This document shows, piece after piece, positions 34,781-43,593 of a stretch of DNA of 57,159 bases. Under the pieces are notes generated by a model that was not told the DNA's origin, ran no database searches, and was given only the letters and a program-made list of their open reading frames with translations. Source of the DNA: Thiomonas intermedia (GTDB taxonomy: Bacteria > Pseudomonadota > Gammaproteobacteria > Burkholderiales > Burkholderiaceae_C); the NCBI GenBank assembly GCA_022730375.1, contig DZDA01000005.1, positions 1 to 57,159 on the forward strand, in the 5' to 3' direction. The first letter of the stretch is position 1; the number at the start of each line of letters is the position of its first letter. The position numbers and the translations under genes were made by a program.

Positions 34781-35620
34781 ATGAACGACTCTAAAACGCC
34801 AATCTGGGCAGCCCGCAGCGGCTGGTGGGGGCGTTTGCAGCCAGCAGAAAAGGCCCGTGTGGCTTCGGAAGTGGGCTACCAGACCGTGCCAGCAGGGCAG
34901 GCGCTGCAGCCTCTGGGCGAAACGGCCCAGCATTGGATCGGCTTGATGTCGGGGCTTGCGAAATTTACCGTGACAACGACCAGCGGGAAACCGTTGGTTT
35001 ATTCCGGCGTGGGGGCTGGCGGTTGGTTCGGCGAAGGAACGCTGATGCGACTGGGGGTGTGGCGCTATCAGGCCCAGGCCATACGCACTTGCGAATTGGC
35101 GCTGGTGCCGCGCGAGACTTTTCTATGGTTGCTGGAGCGCAATATTGCCTTCAACCATTATCTCCTGCAGCAACTCAACGACCGCCTCGAACTGATGACC
35201 TTGCAGGCGCTGGACGATCAGCAAAGCGGTGCTGAATCGATTGTCGCCCGAACCCTGCGGCATTTGTTTCACCCGCTTGCCGGCGCGAATGGCGGCGCGC
35301 TGAAAGTCACCCAGTCAGAAATCGGCCAGCTTTGTCATTTGTCGCGCCAGCGGGTGAATCAGGCCTTTCAACGCCTGGAGGCGGACGGCGTGCTGCATCT
35401 GCGGTATGGCGGAGTGGAAATTCTCGATACGGACAAATTGCGGGCTTGGGAGTTTCATAGTTTGAACGCCAAAACGTCGGAAAAATCGCAGCTCAAGCTG
35501 CGACCTGCTGCGCTGTCCAGATTGAACGGCGTGGCCGACTATTCCCGCGCGTCTGATTCGACTGGGGAGAGCACGAGCGCCAGCTCGGCCGAACCTCCGG
35601 GGTGCGGAACGCGTGGGTAG
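34781..35620 (+). CDS. Crp/Fnr-family transcriptional regulator
   Basis: A 279-residue regulator: cupin-like sensor domain (about 15-125, with LMSGLAKFTVTTTSGKPLVYSGVGAGGWFGEGTL), dimer helix (ALVPRETFLWLLERN onward) and a Crp-type helix-turn-helix (about 170-225, LKVTQSEIGQLCHLSRQRVNQAFQRLEADGVL). There is no N-terminal cysteine cluster, so it is not an Fe-S Fnr; the effector pocket lacks a clear cAMP signature. The C-terminal 50 residues are an unusual Ser/Ala-rich extension overlapping the convergent methyltransferase gene by 82 bp. AGGA spaced nine bases favours the ATG at 34781 over 34775. Targets unknown. Confidence 0.88.
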   Translation: MNDSKTPIWAARSGWWGRLQPAEKARVASEVGYQTVPAGQALQPLGETAQHWIGLMSGLAKFTVTTTSGKPLVYSGVGAGGWFGEGTLMRLGVWRYQAQAIRTCELALVPRETFLWLLERNIAFNHYLLQQLNDRLELMTLQALDDQQSGAESIVARTLRHLFHPLAGANGGALKVTQSEIGQLCHLSRQRVNQAFQRLEADGVLHLRYGGVEILDTDKLRAWEFHSLNAKTSEKSQLKLRPAALSRLNGVADYSRASDSTGESTSASSAEPPGCGTRG

Positions 35621-36165
35621 GGCGGCTTGGGCCACTGCCACTGTGTGGACGGAAATACCGCGCGCATGGCCAGAATGTCGCAGTGATAGGGTGGGCCCTG
35701 TATCCACCCTTCCTCTGCGCCGGGTTTTGCGGTTTGCATGAACAGGGCGAAGAGCCGCCCTTGTGGCGCCAGCCACCGATGCAGCCGATTTGCGTAAGCC
35801 ATCCAATCGTCCGGGTAAAGCGCGCACAGGCAGGTTTGCTCCCAGATGGCGTCAAACGGTTGTGGCGTATCCCATTGCCGCACGTCGGCCTGCAAAACGG
35901 TCGCGCTCAAACCCTGTTGCTGCAAGCGCTTGGTCACCAGGGCGACGGCCTGCTCGGCGTAGTCCAGCGCCATGACTTCAAACCCCGCGGCCGCCAAGTG
36001 CAAAACCTCGTGGCCTGCGCCGCAGCCCGGCACCAGAATGCGACAAGGTTTGAGCGTACTCTCGCCGATCCAGTGCAGAAGTTGCGGATGCACAGCGCCT
36101 CGATCCCATCCAGTCGTGTGGGTGCGAAAGCGTTCGTTCCAGAATTCAGCGGTCGGTCCGGGCAT
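35539..36165 (-). CDS. TPMT-family S-adenosylmethionine methyltransferase
   Basis: A 208-residue cytosolic methyltransferase of the thiopurine S-methyltransferase family. The SAM motif is ILVPGCGAGHEVLHLAAAGFEV, followed by ALDYAEQAV and WEQTCLCALYPDDW; the start FWNERFRTHTTGWDRGAVHP is the family N-terminus. Bacterial members methylate thiols or tellurite/selenite, giving metalloid tolerance. The substrate here is not evident, but the neighbourhood has other sulfur- and metalloid-linked genes. The gene converges on and overlaps the 3' end of the Crp/Fnr gene by 82 bp, and is divergent from mlaF. Confidence 0.88.
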   Translation of the reverse strand: MPGPTAEFWNERFRTHTTGWDRGAVHPQLLHWIGESTLKPCRILVPGCGAGHEVLHLAAAGFEVMALDYAEQAVALVTKRLQQQGLSATVLQADVRQWDTPQPFDAIWEQTCLCALYPDDWMAYANRLHRWLAPQGRLFALFMQTAKPGAEEGWIQGPPYHCDILAMRAVFPSTQWQWPKPPYPRVPHPGGSAELALVLSPVESDARE

Positions 36166-36239
36166 GAGGCAAGTTATCGTTGGAGTGGCTGAAGCGGCGA
36201 GCGTTGTGGGGTCAGCGCAGCGGTTTTGTCGGGAAATCC

Positions 36240-36252
36240 CTAGAATCTACTT
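36240..36252 (+). promoter_or_regulatory. -10-like element upstream of mlaF
   Basis: CTAGAATCTAC contains TAGAAT (36241-36246), 39 bp before the mlaF ATG. The same CCTAGAATC or CCTAAAATC pattern lies upstream of murA and hisIE in this window. No convincing -35 is seen. Confidence 0.4.
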
Positions 36253-36284
36253 TTCGTTCTAACTGATCGTCACTGCCCTTGCCT

Positions 36285-37118
36285 ATGCCCGTTTCCACTG
36301 CTGATGCCATTGTCCAGATCGACGCGCTCGATTTTGGGTATGGCGAGCGGCCGATTCTGCGTCACATCGACATGACCGTTCAGCGGGGTCAGGTGGTCGC
36401 AGTGATGGGCGCATCGGGCGGGGGGAAGACCACGCTGCTGCGGCTGATCGGCGGGCAGGTCAGGCCCCAGCGGGGTTCGGTGCGGTTCGAGGGACAGGAC
36501 CTGGCCGGTGCGTCGCAGGATCAGATTTTCGCCATGCGGCGGCGCATGGGCATGTTGTTTCAGTTCGGCGCCCTGTTTACCGATATGAGCGTTTTCGACA
36601 ACGTGGCTTTTCCGTTGCGTGAGCACACGGATTTGCCGGATTCGATGATTCGCGATCTGGTGCTGATGAAGCTCAACGCCGTCGGGCTGCGCGGAGCGCG
36701 CGATCTTTATCCCGCAGAGCTTTCGGGCGGGATGGCGCGGCGGGTGGCGATGGCGCGGGCCATTGCGCTCGATCCGGCGCTGGTGATGTATGACGAGCCG
36801 TTTGCCGGGCTCGACCCCATTTCGCTGGGGATTTCGGCGCGGTTGATCCGCAGCCTCAACGACGCGCTGGGCCTGAGCAGCATTGTGGTGTCGCATGATG
36901 TCGAGGTGACTTTCGACATCGCCGATTACGTTTATATCCTGGGCAACGGCAGCTTGATCGCGCACGGTACGCCGCAGCAGATGCGCGAGAGCACCGATCC
37001 CCTGGTGCATCAGTTCGTGCGCGGAGAGCCCGACGGTCCGGTGCATTTTCATTACCCTGCTGCGGCGATTGGCGATGATTTTTTGCGGCCTGACAGCGTG
37101 CGCAAGGAGCGGGCATGA
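36285..37118 (+). CDS. mlaF: Mla phospholipid transport ATPase
   Basis: Cytosolic ATPase of the MlaFEDB complex that moves phospholipids between inner and outer membrane to keep the outer leaflet free of phospholipid. The protein (277 aa) has Walker [10 protein letters not shown], the signature region [19 protein letters not shown] (SGGM variant typical of MlaF), Walker [17 protein letters not shown] and switch [13 protein letters not shown] at 36279 is two codons upstream; I took the ATG. It is the first gene of a long plus-strand block and overlaps mlaE by four bases. Confidence 0.96.
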   Translation: MPVSTADAIVQIDALDFGYGERPILRHIDMTVQRGQVVAVMGASGGGKTTLLRLIGGQVRPQRGSVRFEGQDLAGASQDQIFAMRRRMGMLFQFGALFTDMSVFDNVAFPLREHTDLPDSMIRDLVLMKLNAVGLRGARDLYPAELSGGMARRVAMARAIALDPALVMYDEPFAGLDPISLGISARLIRSLNDALGLSSIVVSHDVEVTFDIADYVYILGNGSLIAHGTPQQMRESTDPLVHQFVRGEPDGPVHFHYPAAAIGDDFLRPDSVRKERA

Positions 37119-37900
37119 CGGTTGCCGACAGACTGGTTTCCATCGGCGCAGGCACGCGGCAACTGCTGTCCAGCTTGGGTTATGCGGCGCGCTTGTTCGC
37201 GCGGCTGCTGTGGCTGGTCGGCCGGGTGTTCATGCGTCCCAGCCTGCTGATTCAGCAGATGTATTTTCTCGGCAATCTGTCGCTGGTCATCATTGCGGTG
37301 TCAGGCCTGTTCGTCGGCTTCGTGCTGGGGCTGCAGGGCTACTACACCTTGTCGCGCTATGGTTCGTCGAGCGCGCTGGGGGTGCTGGTGGCGCTGTCGC
37401 TGGTGCGCGAGCTCGGCCCTGTTGTCACCGCCTTGCTGTTCGCCGGTCGCGCGGGCACCTCGCTCACTGCCGAAATCGGCCTGATGAAAGCGGGCGAGCA
37501 GATTGCAGCGATGGAGATGATGGCCGTCGATCCGGTGGTGCGCGTGCTCGCTCCGCGGTTCTGGGCCGGTGTGATCGTCATGCCCCTGCTGGCGGCCGTG
37601 TTCAGCGCGGTGGGCATCATGGGCGGCTATGTTGTCGGCGTAGTGATGATCGGCGTGGACGCCGGTCAGTTCTGGTCGCAGATGCAAAGCGGCGTCGATG
37701 TGTTCAAGGATGTGGGCAATGGGGTGATCAAGAGCGTGGTGTTCGGCCTGGCCGTCACTTTCGTCGCTCTGTTGCAGGGCTGGCGCAGTCAGCCGACGCC
37801 CGAAGGCGTTTCGCGGGCCACCACGCGCACCGTGGTCATTGCTTCGCTGGCGGTGCTGGCACTGGATTTTGTGCTGACCGCCATGATGTTCAGCACCTGA
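37115..37900 (+). CDS. mlaE: Mla phospholipid transport permease
   Basis: Inner-membrane permease of the Mla system, 261 residues, with about five to six helices. Family runs present: [63 protein letters not shown] and ALAPRFWAG-like [23 protein letters not shown] overlap with mlaF indicates coupled translation. It forms the core of the complex with the MlaD hexamer on its periplasmic side. Confidence 0.96.
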   Translation: MTVADRLVSIGAGTRQLLSSLGYAARLFARLLWLVGRVFMRPSLLIQQMYFLGNLSLVIIAVSGLFVGFVLGLQGYYTLSRYGSSSALGVLVALSLVRELGPVVTALLFAGRAGTSLTAEIGLMKAGEQIAAMEMMAVDPVVRVLAPRFWAGVIVMPLLAAVFSAVGIMGGYVVGVVMIGVDAGQFWSQMQSGVDVFKDVGNGVIKSVVFGLAVTFVALLQGWRSQPTPEGVSRATTRTVVIASLAVLALDFVLTAMMFST

Positions 37901-37927
37901 GGGCATGAGGCCCTGGAGTTGTCGCAA

Positions 37928-38404
37928 ATGAATCAACGAAAAATCGATCTGTGGGTGGGCATACTCGTTGTGCTGGGGGCTGCCGCCTTGCTGTTTCTGG
38001 CGCTCAAGGCGGGTAACCTGCTGCAGATCAACTGGGGGCCGACCTATATGGTGACGGCCCGGTTCGACAATATCGGCGGCCTCAAGGCGGACGCGCCGGT
38101 GAAGAGCGCGGGCGTGGTGGTAGGGCGGGTGACGTCCATCACCTTTGACAATCAGACCTTCCAGGCCGACGTGCACATGGCTATCGATCAGCGTTTCAAA
38201 TTCCCTGTTGATACCTCGGCCAAGATTCTGACGGCCGGTCTGCTGGGCGATCAATACATTGATTTCAGCCCCGGCGGCAGTGAAAAGAACCTCGCCAACG
38301 GCTCGGTGATCCGCAATACCCAGTCGGCCGTGGTGCTCGAAAATCTGATCGGCCAATTCCTCTACAACAAGGCCGCATCGAGCGGGGCGGGGGACGGCAA
38401 ATGA
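37928..38404 (+). CDS. mlaD: Mla lipid-binding MCE-domain protein
   Basis: A 158-residue protein anchored by one N-terminal helix (about 6-27) with a single MCE domain (about 38-115: VTARFDNIGGLKADAPVKSAGVVVGRV, then ILTAGLLGDQYIDFSPGGS). MlaD forms a periplasmic hexameric ring on MlaE that passes lipid to MlaC. GGAG at 37915-37918, nine bases upstream, supports the ATG at 37928 over a TTG at 37919. Overlaps mlaA by four bases. Confidence 0.95.
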   Translation: MNQRKIDLWVGILVVLGAAALLFLALKAGNLLQINWGPTYMVTARFDNIGGLKADAPVKSAGVVVGRVTSITFDNQTFQADVHMAIDQRFKFPVDTSAKILTAGLLGDQYIDFSPGGSEKNLANGSVIRNTQSAVVLENLIGQFLYNKAASSGAGDGK

Positions 38405-39225
38405 AACAGGCCGCGCGACTTCTGCCGCTGCTGGCGCTGGCCACCCTGGGCGGCTGTGCCACGCACAACCCGCAAGACCCGCTCGAGCCTTACAACCGGG
38501 CGATGTTCACCATCAATGACAAGGTCGACAAGGCCGTGCTCAAACCGGTTGCCACCGGCTATAAAGACATCACACCTACGCCGATTCGCCACGGCGTGAC
38601 CAATTTCTTCGGCAATTTTGGCGACGTGTGGTCGATGACCAATGATTTTCTGCAGGGCAATGTGCACGATGGCCTGAGCACTTTCATGCGCGTGGGGGTC
38701 AACTCGGTGTTTGGCCTGTTCGGCACTCTCGACATCGCCACCGAGATGGGCATTTACAAACACCCCAACGACTTCGGGCTCACTCTGGCGCGCTGGGGCG
38801 TGGGTTCCGGGCCGTATGTGGTGCTGCCGTTCTACGGGCCGAGTTCGGTGCGCGATGCCGCTGGCACCGGCGTGTTTCTCGCTTATGGCCCATCGGCGCA
38901 GATCAGCCCGCCCAGCGCCAGCTATGGCGCGCTGGCGCTCAATCTGGTGAATACCCGCGCCAATCTGCTCAACGCCTCCAATCTGTTCGACCAGATTGCG
39001 CTCGATCCCTACGTCTTCACACGCAGCGCCTATGAGCAGCGCCGCAAATCCCAGGTTGAAGATGTGCGTGACCGGCCCATCATCGATCTGGGCGAGCCCA
39101 ATCCGCTGGCCAAATACAGCTACGGCGACGCGAACGGCGGCCTGCTGGGCATTGCCTCCCCGACGCCGACTGCCGCGGCCAGCGCGGCGAAATCAGACGC
39201 CAAGACAGACGCACCCTCGCACTGA
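38401..39225 (+). CDS. mlaA: Mla outer-membrane lipoprotein (VacJ)
   Basis: A 274-residue lipoprotein (lipobox LGGC, Cys about 19) of the VacJ family that removes misplaced phospholipid from the outer leaflet with a porin partner. Family motifs: DPLEPYNRAMFTINDKVDKAVLKP, NFFGNFGDVWSMTNDFLQG, DFGLTLARWGVGSGPYVVLPF. The C-terminal 35 residues are Ala/Asp/Thr-rich and disordered. In E. coli mlaA lies elsewhere; here it sits between mlaD and mlaC, an arrangement seen in other betaproteobacteria. ATGA overlap with mlaD. Confidence 0.95.
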   Translation: MKQAARLLPLLALATLGGCATHNPQDPLEPYNRAMFTINDKVDKAVLKPVATGYKDITPTPIRHGVTNFFGNFGDVWSMTNDFLQGNVHDGLSTFMRVGVNSVFGLFGTLDIATEMGIYKHPNDFGLTLARWGVGSGPYVVLPFYGPSSVRDAAGTGVFLAYGPSAQISPPSASYGALALNLVNTRANLLNASNLFDQIALDPYVFTRSAYEQRRKSQVEDVRDRPIIDLGEPNPLAKYSYGDANGGLLGIASPTPTAAASAAKSDAKTDAPSH

Positions 39226-39297
39226 ACCGACTGCCGCTGTCATCCTCAGGGGCGGCGGCGCGTTAATCGACACAACACAAGAACTGGAGAACCTCCC

Positions 39298-39945
39298 ATG
39301 CTTCGACGCCACTTCATGGCTTTATCCCTGTCTTCCGCGGTCATGCTGGCCGGGGTACCGGTGCTCGCCCAGGCCGCAGACGCGAAGGGTGCAGACACAC
39401 TTTCGCCGCCGCAACTGATCGAGTCCATGTCCAACGAAATCCTCCGCGATGTGCAGCAAGATCCCAAGCTGCGCAGCGGCAACCCGGAAGTCGTGATGCA
39501 GTTTGTCGAGCAGAAAATTCTGCCGATTGTGAACTTCCAGAAAATCACCCAGAGCGCCGTGGGGCGTTACTGGCGCGAAGCCACTCCGGCACAGCGCACC
39601 GCGCTGGAGCAGCAGTTCAAACAACTGCTGGTCTATACCTACGCCGGCGCCGTCAAGCAGATCAAGGATCAGAAGGTCAAGATGCTGCCTTACCGTGAAC
39701 CCGCGAATGCGCAGGATGTGACGGTGCGCACCCGCGTGATCAACAACGGCGAACCGCTGCAACTCGACTACCGCCTGGAGAACACCCCGGCCGGCTGGAA
39801 GATCACCGATGTCAACGTCATGGGTATCTGGCTGGTCGATAACTACCGCAGCGTGTTCGCCCAGGAGATCGGGCAAAAAGGCATCGATGGCCTGATCGCT
39901 ACGCTGAAGGAAAAAAACCAGAACCTCGCCCAGGCCAAGGGCTGA
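39298..39945 (+). CDS. mlaC: Mla periplasmic lipid carrier
   Basis: A 215-residue periplasmic shuttle carrying phospholipid between MlaA and MlaFEDB. Signal peptide about 1-24 (cleavage after AQA). Mature features: SPPQLIESMSNEILRDVQQDP, EQKILPIVNFQKITQSAVGRYW, RTRVINNGEPLQLDYRL and WKITDVNVMGIWLVDNYRSVF, all typical of the family. It follows mlaA after 72 bp and precedes mlaB by 13 bp. Confidence 0.95.
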   Translation: MLRRHFMALSLSSAVMLAGVPVLAQAADAKGADTLSPPQLIESMSNEILRDVQQDPKLRSGNPEVVMQFVEQKILPIVNFQKITQSAVGRYWREATPAQRTALEQQFKQLLVYTYAGAVKQIKDQKVKMLPYREPANAQDVTVRTRVINNGEPLQLDYRLENTPAGWKITDVNVMGIWLVDNYRSVFAQEIGQKGIDGLIATLKEKNQNLAQAKG

Positions 39946-39958
39946 TCTGGATTTCACC

Positions 39959-40249
39959 ATGCCGGTTTACGCCCTGCCCGCCGCTCTGACCCTCGATACC
40001 GCCTCGGCCGTGCGGCGCCAAGCGCTGGCGGCCTTAGGTGAGGCTTTAGGTGCGCAGTCAACGCCTTGGGTTGTCGATGCGGGCGCCTTGCAGACCTTCG
40101 ACTCCGCCGCGCTGGCCCTCCTGCTCGAATTGCGCCGCGCCGCCCCTCAGGAAGCCCTCGAGGTGAATGCCATTCCCGCCCGATTGCGTGATCTGGCGCA
40201 CTCTTACGGGCTTGAGTTTCTGTTCGGCCCCGCAGCTGAGCACCCCTGA
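39959..40249 (+). CDS. mlaB: Mla STAS-domain protein
   Basis: A 96-residue cytosolic STAS-domain protein that binds MlaF and is needed for its stability and activity. The STAS core WVVDAGALQTFDSAALALLLEL contains the conserved DSAxL motif. The low conservation of the rest is normal for MlaB. It ends the mla genes; an intergenic 15-bp stem follows. Confidence 0.88.
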   Translation: MPVYALPAALTLDTASAVRRQALAALGEALGAQSTPWVVDAGALQTFDSAALALLLELRRAAPQEALEVNAIPARLRDLAHSYGLEFLFGPAAEHP

Positions 40250-40257
40250 TTTTTCTC

Positions 40258-40297
40258 GCCCGCACGGAGCGGCGCATCGCGCCCGCTCCGTGCGGGC
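40258..40297. repeat. 15-bp perfect inverted repeat between mlaB and the ABC exporter
   Basis: Bases 40258-40272 (GCCCGCACGGAGCGG) are the exact complement of 40283-40297, with a 10-nt loop. No T-run follows on either strand, so it is not a standard intrinsic terminator. It could stabilise the mla mRNA 3' end or attenuate the block. Confidence 0.85.
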
Positions 40298-40311
40298 GCT
40301 GTTCATTGCTC

Positions 40312-41211
40312 ATGTCATCAAATCCTCCTGCTGTTTCTTTTGATCGCGTCGTCAAGCAGTACGGCCAGAACTTGGCCGTCGATGGCGTCGCGCTCGACAT
40401 CGCCGACGGCGAGTTCTTCGGCCTGCTCGGCCCCAACGGCGCGGGCAAAACCACGCTCATCAGCATGCTGGCCGGCCTCACGCGCCCGACTTCGGGCCAT
40501 GTGCGGGTGGCCGGCTTTGATGTGCAGCGCGACGCCGCGGCGGCCCGCCGTCTGCTGGGCGTCGTGCCGCAGGAACTGGTGTTCGACCCGTTTTTCACCG
40601 TGCGCCAGGTGCTGCGCATTCAATCGGGCTATTTCGGCTTCAGGCAGAACGATCTGTGGATCGACGAATTGCTGCACAACCTCGGGCTCACCGCGCAAGC
40701 CGACAAGAACATGCGGGCCTTGTCCGGCGGCATGAAGCGCCGCGTAATGGTGGCGCAGGCGCTGGTGCACCGGCCACAGGTCATCGTGCTCGACGAGCCC
40801 ACGGCAGGTGTGGACGTCGAGCTGAGGCAATCGCTATGGGAGTTCATCGCCCGGCTCAACGCCGAAGGTCATACCGTGCTGCTCACCACGCACTATCTCG
40901 AAGAAGCCGAGGCGCTGTGCAAACGCATCGCGGTGATCAAGGGCGGCAAGGTGGTCGCGCTCGATCGCACCGAGGCACTGCTGCAGCGGTTTGCCTCGTC
41001 CGTGCTGTACTTCCGCCTGCTCAAGGGGCGCTTGCCCGAGGGGCTGGGGGCCGAGCAGGGCGGGCGCGTGGCGCTGGCTGTGCGGGGCGCGCAGGATGTG
41101 GAGCACAAGCTCGCCGCGCTGCGCCAGGCGGGCTGTGAGGTCGATGAACTGGAGCTGCGCCGCGCCGACCTCGAAGACGTGTTTCTCGAATTGATCGGAG
41201 CCGCGCGATGA
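40312..41211 (+). CDS. ABC-2 type exporter ATP-binding protein (YadG-like)
   Basis: A 299-residue ATPase of the YadG/CcmA-like drug or lipid exporter group. Walker A GPNGAGKTT, signature LSGGMKRRVMVAQAL, Walker B VIVLDEPTAGVDVE and switch TTHYLEEAEALC are intact; residues about 225-299 form the C-terminal extension common in this group. The ATG at 40312 is preferred to a TTG at 40306. It overlaps the permease gene by four bases. In many beta- and gammaproteobacteria this pair adjoins mla-ibaG-murA, hinting at an envelope role, but the substrate is unknown. Confidence 0.93.
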   Translation: MSSNPPAVSFDRVVKQYGQNLAVDGVALDIADGEFFGLLGPNGAGKTTLISMLAGLTRPTSGHVRVAGFDVQRDAAAARRLLGVVPQELVFDPFFTVRQVLRIQSGYFGFRQNDLWIDELLHNLGLTAQADKNMRALSGGMKRRVMVAQALVHRPQVIVLDEPTAGVDVELRQSLWEFIARLNAEGHTVLLTTHYLEEAEALCKRIAVIKGGKVVALDRTEALLQRFASSVLYFRLLKGRLPEGLGAEQGGRVALAVRGAQDVEHKLAALRQAGCEVDELELRRADLEDVFLELIGAAR

Positions 41212-41963
41212 CCGGGCTGCATACCCTGCTGCAGAAGGAACTGCAGCGCTTTCTCAAAGTGGGTTTTCAGACCGTGGCGGCCCCCGTGGTCACGGCGCTG
41301 CTCTACCTGTTGATCTTCTCCCACGCCTTCACCGCGCACCTGCAGGTGTTTGGGCATGTGCCGTACACCGCCTTCCTCATCCCCGGCCTGATGATGATGA
41401 GCGTGCTGCAGAACGCGTTCGCCAACACCTCGTCTTCGCTCATACAGTCCAAGATCACCGGCAATCTGGTGTTCGTGCTGCTGTCGCCGCTCAAACCCTG
41501 GGAGCTGTTCGCAGCCTATGTGGGCGCTTCTGTGCTGCGGGGGCTGATGGTCGGTGCCGGGGTGCTGCTGGTGACGATGTGGTTCGTCCCGCTGACCTTT
41601 GTGTATCCGCTGTGGATTCTGGTCTTTGCCATTCTGGGTGCGAGCATGCTGGGTGCGCTTGGCCTGATTGCGGGTATCTGGGCGGAGAAGTTCGATCAGA
41701 TGGCCGCCTTCCAGAACTTCATCATCACCCCCGCGACGTTTCTGTCGGGCGTGTTCTACTCGGTTCACAGCCTGCCGGGTTACTGGAAACTGGCCTCGCA
41801 CCTCAACCCGTTTTTCTATCTGATCGACGGCTTCCGCTATGGCTTTTTCGGCTCGGGCGACGTCTCGCCCTGGGTCAGTCTGCTGGCGGCGCTGCTGGGT
41901 AACCTGCTTTGCGGCGGCATCGCCCTGGCCATGCTGGTGCGCGGCACCAAACTTCGGAACTGA
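41208..41963 (+). CDS. ABC-2 type exporter permease (YadH-like)
   Basis: A 251-residue inner-membrane permease with six helices. Typical family runs: FKVGFQTVAAPVVTALLYLLIF-like N-terminus, HVPYTAFLIPGLMMMSVLQNAFANTSSSLIQSK, and ITPATFLSGVFYSVHSLPGYW followed by NPFFYLIDGFRYGFFG. Works with the ATPase encoded just upstream (ATGA overlap). Substrate unknown. Five bases separate its stop from the ibaG start. Confidence 0.93.
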   Translation: MTGLHTLLQKELQRFLKVGFQTVAAPVVTALLYLLIFSHAFTAHLQVFGHVPYTAFLIPGLMMMSVLQNAFANTSSSLIQSKITGNLVFVLLSPLKPWELFAAYVGASVLRGLMVGAGVLLVTMWFVPLTFVYPLWILVFAILGASMLGALGLIAGIWAEKFDQMAAFQNFIITPATFLSGVFYSVHSLPGYWKLASHLNPFFYLIDGFRYGFFGSGDVSPWVSLLAALLGNLLCGGIALAMLVRGTKLRN

Positions 41964-41968
41964 ACCCC

Positions 41969-42220
41969 ATGTCTCTTCCCACCCCCCAAGACCTCCACCG
42001 CTACATCGCCGCCGGGCTGGAATGCACCCATCTGCACGTCGAAGGTGATGGCCAGCATTTTTACGCCACCATCGTCAGCACGGCTTTCGAAGGACGCAAC
42101 CGGGTGCAGCGGCACCAACTGGTTTACGGAGCACTCGGCGAGCGCATGCGCGCGGAAATTCACGCGCTGTCCATGAAAACGCTCACCCCGCAGGAATTCG
42201 CGGCATTACCGAACGCCTAG
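41969..42220 (+). CDS. ibaG: BolA-family protein IbaG
   Basis: An 83-residue cytosolic BolA/IbaG protein. The class motif [17 protein letters not shown] is complete, with the invariant His, and [17 protein letters not shown] forms the core strand. BolA-type proteins form Fe-S complexes with monothiol glutaredoxins; IbaG in E. coli is acid-induced and its gene sits between mlaB and murA, as here apart from the ABC pair. It may share the mla-murA transcript. Confidence 0.92.
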   Translation: MSLPTPQDLHRYIAAGLECTHLHVEGDGQHFYATIVSTAFEGRNRVQRHQLVYGALGERMRAEIHALSMKTLTPQEFAALPNA

Positions 42221-42224
42221 AATC
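42217..42224 (+). promoter_or_regulatory. -10-like element upstream of murA
   Basis: CTAGAATC at the ibaG stop codon contains TAGAAT (42218-42223), about 68 bp before the murA ATG. The flank GAACGCCTA(A/G)AATC is shared with the hisIE upstream region. No good -35 seen. Confidence 0.35.
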
Positions 42225-42290
42225 CTGCCTTTTTCGCACGCGACTATGCGTGCTGCCCGGCAGCGCAAGACTGCCGAGCTGAAGGTCATC

Positions 42291-43583
42291 ATGGACAAAC
42301 TCAGAATCACCGGGCAGCGCACGCTGCAAGGCGTGGTGCAGGCCAGCGGGGCGAAGAACGCCGCGCTGCCGCTGATCGCCGCCGCGCTGCTCACCGCCGA
42401 GACGGTGCAGTTGAGCAACGCGCCGCAGCTCATGGATGTGCGCACCCTGGCCAAATTGCTGCGCAGCCTGGGCGCTCAGGTCGAACAGGACGGGGGGCAG
42501 ATCCGCCTCAGCGCTGCGGCGGTGAATCACTACGAGGCGTCGTATGAACTGGTCAAGACCATGCGCGCCTCGGTGCTGGTGCTCGGCCCCTTGCTGGCGC
42601 GATTTGGGCAGGCGCGGGTGAGCCTGCCGGGAGGTTGCGCTATCGGCGCACGCCCGGTCGATCAGCACATCAAGGGGCTGCAGGCGCTGGGGGCGGACAT
42701 CGCGGTGGAACATGGCTATATCGTGGCCCGCGTGGCGACGCCTTCCGGCCGTTTGCGCGGCGCGCGCATCAGTACCGACATGGTTACGGTGACGGGCACC
42801 GAAAACCTGATGATGGCCGCCACGCTGGCCGAGGGCGAGACCCTGATCGACAACGCGGCGCGCGAGCCCGAGATTGTCGATCTCGCGAATTTGTTGCGTG
42901 CCATGGGCGCGCAGATCAGCGGCGACGGTACTTCGCAGATCCGCATTCAAGGCGTGGAGGCCTTGCACGGGGCGGAGCACCGCATCATTCCCGACCGCAT
43001 CGAAGTCGGCACTTTTCTGTGCGCCGCCCTGGCAGCGCACGGCGACGTGACCGTGCAGGGCGCCGAACCGGCACATCAGGACGCCTTGCTCGACAAGCTG
43101 CGCGAAGCCGGCGCCCAGATCGACACCGGCGAAGGCTGGATTCGGCTGCGCGCCGATGCGCTGCCTGGCGGCCGTCCGCGCGCCGTCTCGGTGCGCACGA
43201 CTGAATACCCCGGCTTTGCCACCGACATGCAAGCTCAGTTCATGGCGGTCAACTGCCTGGCAGACGGCGCTGCGCGCATGACGGAAACCATTTTCGAGAA
43301 TCGCTTCATGCATGTGCAGGAGCTCATGCGGCTGGGCGCGCAGATCGACATTGACGGACACACCTGCGTGGTGCGCGGCGTGCCGCAGCTTTCGGGCGCC
43401 ACCGTCATGGCGACTGACCTTCGCGCCTCGGCCGGCCTGGTGGTGGCGGCGCTGGCGGCCGAAGGAGAAACCGTGATCGACCGCATCTATCACCTCGACC
43501 GCGGCTATGACGCCATGGAGGTCAAGCTGCGCGGCCTGGGCGCGCAGATCGACCGTATCAGCGACCGCATCAGCGGCAAGTAA
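42291..43583 (+). CDS. murA: UDP-N-acetylglucosamine 1-carboxyvinyltransferase
   Basis: First committed step of peptidoglycan synthesis: transfers enolpyruvate from PEP to UDP-GlcNAc in the cytosol; target of fosfomycin. The 430-residue protein starts [10 protein letters not shown], has Lys22 in SGAKNAALP, the active-site loop [16 protein letters not shown] with Cys116, the run [25 protein letters not shown], and [15 protein letters not shown]. Cys at the active site predicts fosfomycin sensitivity. A longer frame from 42246 is unconserved. AAGG lies upstream of the ATG. hisG follows after 10 bases, so murA and his genes are probably co-transcribed. Confidence 0.97.
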   Translation: MDKLRITGQRTLQGVVQASGAKNAALPLIAAALLTAETVQLSNAPQLMDVRTLAKLLRSLGAQVEQDGGQIRLSAAAVNHYEASYELVKTMRASVLVLGPLLARFGQARVSLPGGCAIGARPVDQHIKGLQALGADIAVEHGYIVARVATPSGRLRGARISTDMVTVTGTENLMMAATLAEGETLIDNAAREPEIVDLANLLRAMGAQISGDGTSQIRIQGVEALHGAEHRIIPDRIEVGTFLCAALAAHGDVTVQGAEPAHQDALLDKLREAGAQIDTGEGWIRLRADALPGGRPRAVSVRTTEYPGFATDMQAQFMAVNCLADGAARMTETIFENRFMHVQELMRLGAQIDIDGHTCVVRGVPQLSGATVMATDLRASAGLVVAALAAEGETVIDRIYHLDRGYDAMEVKLRGLGAQIDRISDRISGK

Positions 43584-43593
43584 GGAAACCGAC

